64,000 bases of DNA from Corbicula japonica (Eukaryota > Mollusca > Bivalvia > Venerida > Cyrenidae), in contig JAZAYU010000013.1 in assembly GCA_038501625.1 (NCBI GenBank), forward strand, positions 4,464,001-4,528,000, written 5' to 3'. The notes under the pieces were generated by a model, which was given only the letters and a program-made list of their open reading frames with translations, had not been told where the DNA came from and did no database searches. The translations under genes were made by a program, and so were the position numbers. Below are positions 1-8,837 of this stretch, piece after piece; the stretch's first letter is position 1; every line of letters begins with the position of its first letter.

Positions 1-156
1 AAAATACATTTGTATCATTCCCTGAAAAAAAGAAAAAGAAACAAACAAATCGTCACTTTAGTGCATTTCCGGTACAACCTTAGAATTTCAATGGTACTTG
101 TATTGTTTTCGCACTAAGGTAACGAAATACTAATATGTTCTATATCTTCTCTTCAG

Positions 157-3100
157 AGATCGTTGCACCACAAGCACAAACTGAACAAGAGGATCCTTGC
201 CCTAGCCCTTGGGGTGATTTCAGTTCTTATAATAGTCATTATACTGGTACTTGTGTTCGTATTTAAAGTTAATGCATCCAGAGAAGAAGAAGAAAAGGTA
301 TGTTGTCTTACATTTGATCTAGCCATCACAGCGGTTTACAATGCTTTTGTCAACAGAAAAAAGGAGTGCTGGACAATAGAACATTTATCGTAATCTATAT
401 ACTGTGCTACGTGAACTCATGTTTGTGTTTATTCATAAAAACAAACAAACAAACAAACAACCACACGAACGAACGAACAAACAAACGAGAAAAGTAACAA
501 AGAACTACTTTCGTTTTCATATAAAAGACAACTTTATATTTAAGTAAAATATATTTCTTAAACGGCTACATCTGTGTATGTTTTTTTTATCAGAGGCTTT
601 AAATCAGCTTACTATTAAGGGAAAGGGATGCCCGTGATTATTGTGGAAATGAATATCATTCGTACTGCTGTCATACAAATTGTATATGGTTTGTCTAATA
701 ATTACACATAGTATCACACGCTCGGAAAAGTGGGGTTTCAGAGCTAGGTTACATCCCCCAAATTAGTTAGCAACAAACGGCAATATGACTTCGTGTACTT
801 AAAACAAAATTCACAGTCGAAAATTTTCTGTGCAAATGGTCAGTGGTCAGTACTATGGCTCATCCATTTCATAGAGTAAACATGTTCCTGACATCAGACA
901 TATATTTAGAATTTAACATAGTTCATTTACAAAGACGTTATTTTTTCAAACGTATAAACGGTTATTAAACTAATCATAATCTGACAATTTACATTTAGCA
1001 TTTTGTTACAATCTTGTTAACATAACATGAACGAACAGAATACACGCATTTATAGCAGTTGTAAATTTTCTGTATAATCTTGGAATGAAAAAAAGCCGGA
1101 ATATAAAAAGTATGAATGAATAAATATTGAATGTTTCAAGTATTTAATTATATCTCTTTTCAGGACCATGTCAAGTTGTATCTAACAGATGTCGGAGAAT
1201 TTATTGAAGAAGAAATTCAGTTTTCTGACAATGAAGTTCACATCAATGTTTATAATGTGATTCAGATGATTTTTGACTTCAAAAATGTGAGTTTTCAAAG
1301 TTAGCTATCAAGTGTTAATCGATATACTTTTATTCAATGTAACTACGGTATAATGTTCGGTAAAATATTGTATCTTCTGTTAAAATAACATTGGTAACGA
1401 TTATCTACCCTTTGTAAACATGCGAACTAAACTCGTCTCTTCATCTCTTAATGGTAACTTATCAGCAAAAATATCAATTTTCTACAGGGCCTACTGGTGG
1501 AAAGATTTGTTAAAGCTAAAACAAAGATGAAAACGGAATGTTTTACACGACCTATAAATGCAAGCCATATCCCTAGCAGAGACAGCTCGCAGTACATGAA
1601 AGAAAGAGAAGTACGATAAAGATTAATATGGTCTAAAGAAAAAGTATTTTTGTTTTGTAATGAACGTGCTTTACTTTAGGCTTAAATTTATTAGACGGTT
1701 ATTTAATATTTAAACTTCTTACAGACACACTTTTTTAAAAGTGATAATGCCTTGTAAAACAAAATTTCAGCAACACATCAGTATCCCTTGAATATATTAT
1801 GACCAGATTCGTTGGTCCATACATTCTGGGATTTAAGTATCTTTAAAAAAAAACCGAATATCTGATATAAGGATATCTTTAAAGCCGACCAGTTATAACA
1901 TCAAATGTTATTTTAGGCCTGTTTTGAAACAAACTTCAAAAATAACAATCTTAATCACAGCTTTGATTTAAATATTTTTAGAAGCAGTTTATGCCATGCC
2001 AACAAGTGTCTTTATTTCTGAGCGCCGAGGCTTTCAGAAATTGACTCTTCCTGAATACTTTAAATTAGGTTATTTTCCAAATGGAAACTAAATTATTAAC
2101 TAATTATTCGACTAGTATATAGTCTGACAAAACCACTGCATCTATTTGACAGATTTTATTACACGCTAGTTCTCTATCTCGGCCTAAGAAACCCGTGGTC
2201 TGGATTAGTACACATTCAGTATCGTCGGAACAGCTCTCAGAATCAGTAAAGATTATGTGCAGAGGAACCAATATCTACATGACATCACCACGTAAGCCTT
2301 TCCTCAAATTTTAATAATAAATGACATAAAATATCGACATTTACGGTTGTATAAAATGGTACATTGTATTTGAAACATATACTAGTCCAAATTTCTAAGC
2401 CGCCACCTAAAATAAGTGGAATTTTGTAAGTCGTCTTGTAAGCTATTCTAAAGAAATTTGGGATGAAGAATAATGAATATAAGACACACAAATCAGTTAA
2501 ATTATTTTATTAAAACATAATTATTTCATTTAGAAAATTAACTGCAAATCACCAAGGTGCCTAAATTCAGTGTCACAAAAAACATCAACATTTAAGCAAA
2601 CAAATTTAATAGCGAGTATGTCAACCTTCCGCTTGAATGACGGTTAAACAACTGACGAGTCCCGATTTCATTTGTGCCTAACGATGGTCGCGCCAGGGTG
2701 TATCGTCGCCGCCGCGAGCGATTCCATGATGCATGTGTGGTGGAGAAGGATCAGTATGGTTGGGGGTCTGTTATGATCTGGGCCGGCTTCTCTCTACGCA
2801 CGAAGAGCAACGCAATAGAGATAGATGGAAACATAAACGCTGCCAGATATCAAAATGAAATTCTGCGCCCTGATATTCATGCAGGATAATGCACGGACGC
2901 ACACAGCTAGGGCGACTCTTCTATCAATGCATTACAACAATGCCAGGACCCTTACCAGCTTTAAGCCCAGATCTTAATCCTATTGAGCATGTCTGCGACG
3001 AGGTAGACCGGCGGGTTCGTCAACGCAAACCTCATGTTGATCTTGCCCATCTGAAGGCCTACGTCATCAATTGCTGGGATAGCATTAGCCAGCGATACCT

Positions 3101-4363
3101 CCATAACTATGCGACGTCGATGAGGACCCGATGTTAAGCCGTCATTCAAGCGGAAGGTGGACACACTCGCTATTACAACTGTGTGCTTAAATGCTGATGT
3201 TTTTTTTGTGAAAACAAATTTCGGCACCTTGGTGATTTTCAGTTAATTTTCTAAATGAAATCATTATGTTTTAATAAAATAATTTAACTGATGTGTGTGT
3301 CTTATATTCATTATTCTTCATCCGAATTTTCTTTAGAATAGCTTACAAGACGACTTAGAATATTCCACTTATATTAGGTGGCGGTTTAGAAATTTGGGCT
3401 AGTATATATTTCTTTAAGTATCGTTGTCTTAATATTATACTGTTATGTATGAAATGGAACCGAAAATAGGAAATCTTGTCCGCTGAAAGATGAAAACCAG
3501 AAGAGGCCATTAGACGATTTAAAGTCTTAAAATTTAATAGGCAATAACACACATTAAAACTATCAAACTAACTTCTTTTGAGAAAAAAGTTACAGAGGCA
3601 GAATCACTCTCTTAATGGATTTTGCTCGTCCTTCTGGGTGGGTGAGTTAAAGTTATTTCACCAAGACAACTTGTACTTGTTTGTTGATATGAGAACCTGT
3701 TGGGAGCAAGAGTGAGGTTGGTGCACCCTAGAACCTGGTTTAAACTCCCCGGTGGCAATTTGTTTTGCCACTGACCGTTCCAAGGCGGTATCCCCAAGAG
3801 TTCTCTATGTCGTTAATTGTTTGTGACGTCCTATTTGAATTGATATACTTATAACAAACATGCGCTCTCTCTTTCTCTCTTCTTTTTCGCTGCATGAGGA
3901 GGCTGTGTTATCTGAGTGTGGATATTTCAGCAAATCAGATGCTTGAGATTTGAGTCTGGTCTCCAATCTCAGTTTTATGATCTTGGGCCCTGATATGCAT
4001 ATTTCACTTTTTTTTGAATGAGCTCTTTCAATAGTCTTCATCAACGGTTTGTAAAATTGCTAATTTAAATATCAAACTAACTTATTTAACTGAAGGTATA
4101 GTATGATCTATTAAATATAAATTCAGAAAATTATTATTATTTTTTTTTTGAAAATAGTTACAGAGACAGAAGCACTCTCGAAAGGAATGTGCTCATCCTC
4201 GGACGTTGCTCTAACATGTTTTAACAGTCTTCATCATCAGTGTATAACAACGTGTTTTCTAGAAGAATATTGCTCTATACCTGAAAACATAACTAAAACA
4301 ACAGAGAAACATTATTGCCGAAATGGTTGCAAGCCGGTGGACAACAGTAAAAGTGGTTGCTGA
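157..4363 (+). CDS. BRICHOS-domain type II membrane protein (5' end outside window)
   Basis: Five exons join in frame: 157-297, 1164-1286, 1488-1610, 2153-2291 and 4158-4363 (TGA stop), giving 243 residues. All have AG acceptors and GT donors; the 2291/4158 junction is phase 1 and restores the frame exactly. The first visible exon encodes a basic stretch (HHKHKLNKR), then a roughly 26-residue hydrophobic helix, as in a type II membrane anchor. Next comes a BRICHOS-like segment with the conserved Asp (IFDFKNGL), first Cys (KTECF) and second Cys (KIMCRG), typical of proproteins whose BRICHOS domain chaperones a C-terminal peptide. The last exon is Cys-rich (8 Cys in about 68 residues: MCSSS, LTCF, HQC, TTCF, EYC, HYC, NGC, SGC). 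AATAAA motifs lie near 4587 and 4607. The start exon is missing. The BRICHOS call rests on spacing and key residues only; the function of the tail is unknown. Confidence 0.72.
420..492. repeat. AAAC/AACG-rich simple repeat
   Basis: Imperfect run of AAAC units merging into GAAC units, within the first visible intron of the BRICHOS gene. No coding signal is seen in the rest of that intron (298-1163). Confidence 0.8.
2372..3413 (+). mobile_element. Tc1/mariner-type element with long (~270 bp) terminal inverted repeats
   Basis: The segment around 2372-2640 is the inverted complement of roughly 3143-3413, with matches all along, including CCACCTAAAATAAGTGGAAT-type sequence and CACCAAGGTG. Between them lies a broken DDE transposase. 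It sits in the intron between BRICHOS exons 2153-2291 and 4158-4363. The outermost ends are approximate because the arms fade; no clear target duplication was resolved. Confidence 0.75.
2651..3137 (+). pseudogene. Tc1-like transposase remnant (DDE, frameshifted)
   Basis: All three catalytic blocks of a Tc1/mariner transposase are visible in different frames: TDESRFHL at 2651, then YGWGSVMIWAGFS in the 2674-2889 frame, QDNARTHTA near 2880, and ALSPDLNPIEHVCDE in the 2889-3137 frame. The N-terminal helix-turn-helix region is missing and at least three frameshifts separate the blocks, so this copy cannot make an active enzyme. Confidence 0.85.
3568..3640 (+). repeat. Degenerate duplicate of the last BRICHOS exon start
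   Basis: ATCAAACTAACTT at about 3568 recurs at about 4072. GTTACAGAGGCAGAATCACT at 3590 matches the real exon start GTTACAGAGACAGAAGCACT at 4157. The upstream copy hits TAA within a few codons and is followed by a family-A repeat, so it is a dead partial duplicate. Confidence 0.6.
3640..4060 (+). repeat. Dispersed repeat family A, copy 1
   Basis: Recognised by its recurring blocks ACAACTTGTACTTGTTT, GAGAACCTGTTGGG, GGTTGGTGCACCCTAGAACC, CCACTGACCGTTCCAAGGCG and a pyrimidine-rich CTCTCTTTCTCTC block. Other copies in the window show the family is interspersed. The 3' part also carries CAAATCAGATGCTTGAGATT, shared with the palindromic repeat at 49550-49685. Confidence 0.75.
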
Positions 4364-4377
4364 ATGTGATAGTAAGC

Positions 4378-4425
4378 TTTACCGAGAAAACATAAACAGA
4401 ACAACGGAAAGACGTCATTGCCGTC
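4378..4425 (+). repeat. Partial tandem copy of the BRICHOS last exon
   Basis: GAAAACATAAACAGAACAAC followed by a block ending CATTGCCG copies sequence about 100 bases upstream (GAAAACATAACTAAAACAAC, ending TATTGCCG) with several substitutions. It lies in the probable 3' UTR. Confidence 0.6.
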
Positions 4426-4814
4426 AAATATTTATGAACCCAAAAAGCCAGAAGTAAAGGAAAAACACACATGCATTTTCCCGAATACGAATTCAGGAGC
4501 TCACTCAGGGAAATATTTTTTTTTATCTTGCACTGGTAAAATCACGTATCCTCTATATGGTCAAAATGTGTAGCAAAAAAAACTCTAATAAAACTGCATG
4601 CAAACAAATAAAATCAGTGTTTTCCAGATGAGTAAGAACTGAATTGTGAAAACATATCACCTAAGCCACCCTTTTCCCTCTTTCGGATATTTTCTGTGAT
4701 AAATGATAAGTACTGTATATGAATGTTTTCATTATTTTATTTTCTCAATATGATCGTAGGCGGTGGTGGCACTGGCACATTCGGACTTATAAATTCAATG
4801 AAACGCTAAAAGTT

Positions 4815-6960
4815 TCATATGGAAGCATATTTGTGCCACAACTTAACCAAATAAAATAACTTGAAAATAATGGAGGATTTCGCAAAAAAGAGTTTTTTTT
4901 CGCGAAAGCATTCATATTTTTACGATTTAAAAAGTTATGATAACACGATTTTATTTATGTTAGTGCTCTAATTTGCCACAATGTAAAGATAAAGTTTTCA
5001 TATAAATAATGGAGGATTTCACGAAAACACATAACTTTTCACGAAACCTTAAATATTTCACGAAAGATATTTTTTACATGAAAATAATGGAAGATTTCAC
5101 GAACTCAGATTTCGTGAAAAGAAAAACAGATAACTTTTCATGAAAGCGTAACAATTTCACGAAAGATGCCAGTTATCTAAACATTATGGAAGCATATTTG
5201 TGCCATAACTTAACCACACACGAGAAAATTATGGGTGTTTTCGCGAAAAAAAAGTTATCTGTTTTCGAGACAAAAATCTGTTTTCGTGAAATCCTCCATT
5301 ATTTTCATAGATACTATATCTACGGAAGCGTTAAAGGGCCTCAAGATGTGAGTAATTCTTTCGAGATTTTATACTTATTTTTGTCAATTTGTTGAACCAC
5401 ATTTACTTCATCAGTTAGATAATTTCCGGAGTAACGTTTGTATCCAAACAAGTGCTATCTAAAGTATGTGTTTAAAATCTTTTTAATAAGTTAGTTAACA
5501 TCAAAAGCTTGTGAAATAAACTGTATACTTACAGGTAATTATCGAGAAAAGGGGCCTGAAAATGAAAAAAAAATCAACTTTGTTGAAACAAACATGCAGT
5601 TTTAAACTCTATAAAATAGATGAAAAGGGAACTTTGAAAGCCACCGAACACGACAGATATGAAAATACTGCAGGCTCGGTTTGATTGAGCCTGTTCATGG
5701 GCAGTAATGGGAATGCTTATTACTGCCCACGCCGCCTAGCCCCGGGTTGAGCGCAACTCAGTAATTACACCATTAAATAGTACAATTTCGATCCATCCCA
5801 AACGATGGTATGCATATGGCGGTGAACATGGAACCTTCAATGAGGTATTTTCAGATTAATACCATTCCATGTTCAGCGGCGTATGGTCCCCAGATAAAAG
5901 AATGGGTTTGCCCTAAACGAGAAAACAATGGGCGGAACTAAACAGAATAGAATTTTGACAGGGGATCTTAGAATATAAATCCTGCATATCACAGACTACG
6001 CCAAAGGCAAAATTTAAAAACCAGGAAGTATATTCTTGGGGGTGATTGGACAATATCCAAATCTATATTGGCTGGGATATTGAAACCACCTATCTATAAA
6101 CTGGCCGAAATATTAAAACAAAAGGAATTTTAGAAGTACCATAAACATAGTACATAAGTATCGTGCTCAGCCGACCTTCAAAGGACGTAACTGATAACAG
6201 CACTGATTGAATATAAAAACCTCCTTTATGCATGTCATGCCCCTTTCGTCTATATCACCGATATCGAAGTAAGCATTTCGTATATATCTCGCTTTATACT
6301 TTTATGTAAATTTTATTTTTCGAGAAGTTTACTCGGCAAAAACTTGTCGAGAAGACAGAAATTATCTAGTTTGTCGAAACTTATTATTTCAATTTGAATA
6401 TAACTTTGTTTCAATTGAAGAATTATTAAGTGGAAAAGGTTACAAATGTTTTTAAACGAATTGAGAAAAACAAGTAGAAATTCTAATAGTAATTCAACAA
6501 ATTGACAAAAATACGTATAAAATCTCGAAAGAATTACTCACATCTCGAGGCCCTTTAACGCTTCCGTATATATCTTTATGTTGAGGCAATTTTGAGTATT
6601 ATCAGGAATAAATTCGTGTTAATTTCTTTCGTGTGTAAATTATCTGTTTTCGCGAAAAAAATTTTTTTGCGAAATCCTCCATTTTTTGAAAGTGAATGTA
6701 TATGGTTTAGTTGTGGCGCAAATATGCTTCCATAGTTTCAAGCATGTATCATCCCTTAGGGCAAAACTTAAGGCAAATCGTACTGTTTATTGGTGTAAAT
6801 ATGGAGTTGCGCTCAACCCAGGCTAGGCAGCGTGGGCAGTAATATGCATTTTCGTCACTGCAAATGAACAAGCTCAATCAATTCGAGCCAGCAATATTTT
6901 CATATTTGTCAAGTGGCATTCAAAGTTCTCTTTCTTCCTTTTTATCTGTTTCAAAACGAC
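4815..6960. repeat. Interleaved foldback repeats (families B and C)
   Basis: Family B begins TATGGAAGCATATTTGTGCC at 4818 and repeats near 5186. Its inverted end (GGCGCAAATATGCTTCCATA) closes at about 6735, and a longer inner block (AAAGGGCCTC followed by ATGTGAGTAATTCTTTCGAG) at 5334-5400 is inverted at 6480-6570. Family C (GATTGAGCCTGTTCATGGGC, then GGTTGAGCGCAACTC) at 5610-5960 has its inverted partner at 6780-6960. The order is B-left, C-left, B-right, C-right, so the two are interleaved rather than nested. No gene is seen here. Confidence 0.6.
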
Positions 6961-7369
6961 CCGCCAAAACGTCGATATTTGTTTTGTAGAGCGGCTTTTA
7001 TGTCAATCCGACAAAAGAGACGTCAATAACATCAATGTTTAAAGGTAAATAAACATAGGTGTGTAATTAGGGCACAATAGGGGAAACTCTAGAAACTATG
7101 GTTTCAAAAACTCGTTGAAATACCTACATTCCAGTATTGTTTCATTTCATTCATGGCCAATAAGATGAACATTTAATTGCAACGTTTAGAGATTTCGAAC
7201 GGATGTTTTCTCGTGTTTTAAGTCTTTTACAAATGAACATAGCTTTTATTATAAGCGGCCAATTTTCTTCTGCTGCAGACAATATGTCACAAGAATTCAA
7301 ATTCTGTAATCTTAAGTTAGGACAATGATTTTGAACTGATGCTATTAAAAAGCATATGATCAAGGGATA

Positions 7370-7450
7370 CATTCGGAATCGAACTGTAGGTCGACAGCAC
7401 CTAGTCACATAACTCTGAGTATTCTACCGACTGAGCCGGGACAATCCCTT
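7370..7450 (-). repeat. tRNA-derived SINE fragment
   Basis: On the minus strand a D-arm/A-box-like GGCTCAGTCGGTAGAATA and a B-box-like CAGTTCGATTCCG lie at tRNA-like spacing. A related fragment is at 15575-15650. The acceptor stem does not pair well, so it is a tRNA-derived repeat and not a gene. Confidence 0.55.
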
Positions 7451-7829
7451 TAAAAGTTGCGCGGGTTATCCTTATAAACGAGAACATCACAAACAGTGCT
7501 ATTTTATATTTGGAAAATTTTTAAATTTTTAAATACAACCCGTGGTATGTCAAACCCGCCAAAGATAGAATTCGACTTAATCCGATAAAACAGTATAACT
7601 TACCAACAGCACACTGTTAAGCTATTAAGCTTTAATACCTAACATATACAAAATCCGTTAATTACACAATTTTCTGAAAATACAGCAATCCCGCTAAATC
7701 CGTCAAACATAGTATCATTATAAACTCTTTGATATTTTAATGGTTTTAATGATGTCTGTGTAAAATCTGCTGACAAATGCACAGAGTTCAAAACACTTCG
7801 TCATGGCGTTTGAGTTGAAATAATTGAAA

Positions 7830-7965
7830 GTGAATTTTGAAAGACACAGAACACGACAAATAAAAATAATTCAGGCTCGGTTTGAGCCTGTTTATGGGCC
7901 TGTTCATGGGCATTAATAGAAATGCATATTACTGCACGCGCCGCCTAGCCATGAATCATGCGTAA
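7830..7965 (+). repeat. Family C repeat fragment
   Basis: Carries the family C opening (TTTGAAAGACACAGAACACG), then GGCTCGGTTTGAGCCTG and ATGCATATTACTGC. The flanks 6990-7370 and 7450-7830 hold AT-rich sequence with no gene that I can support. Confidence 0.6.
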
Positions 7966-8119
7966 ACGTAATAAAAAGTAACGTAATCCTTCTATGATAT
8001 ATGTAAAGTAAGTCATTTCTACGCGTCTACTTGGCAAAATAAAAACAATACCATAACACAATTTGCAAATGAAAGTATACAGTATACACGTTTAAGTTTC
8101 CTCTAACACTAATTTACTG

Positions 8120-8697
8120 TTAAGCACAACCAAGCAGTTCAAAGAACAAGCAGGTAAATACTTCGGAAATGGTTTGGTCCTTTAAAAGATCTAAATCGTC
8201 TCTAATGTAGTCTAGCCTCATCTCAATGCATTTGTAATTACCTTTCAGAATTGTTGGAAATTCTACATTTGGTTCATTGACTACTAGGATATTAGATGCC
8301 TTCATAGTTTTCAGTATACAGCTTATTAAATGTGTTTCCATTTCCATATCATCTTTATTAAAATCGTTAATTATTATCGCATACCGCGAGCGCTCAATTG
8401 CCCTTTTTTTAATGAGTGTAGTTCATCTGAGCCTGGACGAATATACACGTTGTCTGCATTGGAAATCGTTCGAAGTCCAGCTTTGTTTAATAACAACATC
8501 ATATGCTGTCCATGGATATCGTCAGTCATATTAGAAAGTATAAAAATATCGAAATCCGTTGTTTCACCGGACTGATTTATCGCCTCGTTGTGAGGTTTCT
8601 CTTTTACGAAATCAAATGCATTTCTAAGACGTAAATGTGCTTTTAAAAACTCATTCATTTTAATTAAGAAATAATACATTTCTGACTGTGTTTTATC
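8120..8697 (-). pseudogene. TIR-domain half of a TPR+TIR gene
   Basis: Two minus-strand frames read as one TIR domain if a single extra base in the homopolymer near 8401-8410 is allowed. Visible landmarks are the first strand FDIFILSNMTDD, a KAGLRTI segment, an IRPGSDELHSLKK helix, then (after the frameshift) an IERSRYAIII-type strand and ILVVNEPNVEFPTIL. These follow the TIR order of strand A, box-2-like PGS loop and IExSRxxIxxxS-type strand. The TPR part of the same gene is probably the minus-strand block 13603-11746, with a Crypton-type insertion between them. TIR proteins signal in innate immunity or hydrolyse NAD; which applies here cannot be said. Confidence 0.6.
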
Positions 8698-8837
8698 GCA
8701 GAATAAAATATGGGTACGAGTTTGATGCGTCGTAATTAAATCACGAGTGCGTTAGCACGAGTGATTTAATTACGACGCATCAAACGAGTACCCATATTTT
8801 ATTCTGCGATAAAACACAGTCAGAAATGTATTATTTC
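8668..8837. repeat. 170-bp near-perfect palindrome
   Basis: Arms 8668-8741 and 8764-8837 are almost exact inverted complements, with a centre near 8752 that is itself built from ACGAGTGCG/CGAGTG motifs. The arms include sequence upstream of the TIR reading frame (CAGTCAGAAATGTATTATTT in minus sense), so host-like sequence is duplicated in inverted orientation. Confidence 0.9.

Noticed and set aside
3612..4044. Minus-strand frames of 61 and 79 aa
   Set aside because: They lie in the family A repeat and recur (with changes) in other copies, for example 58224-58610.
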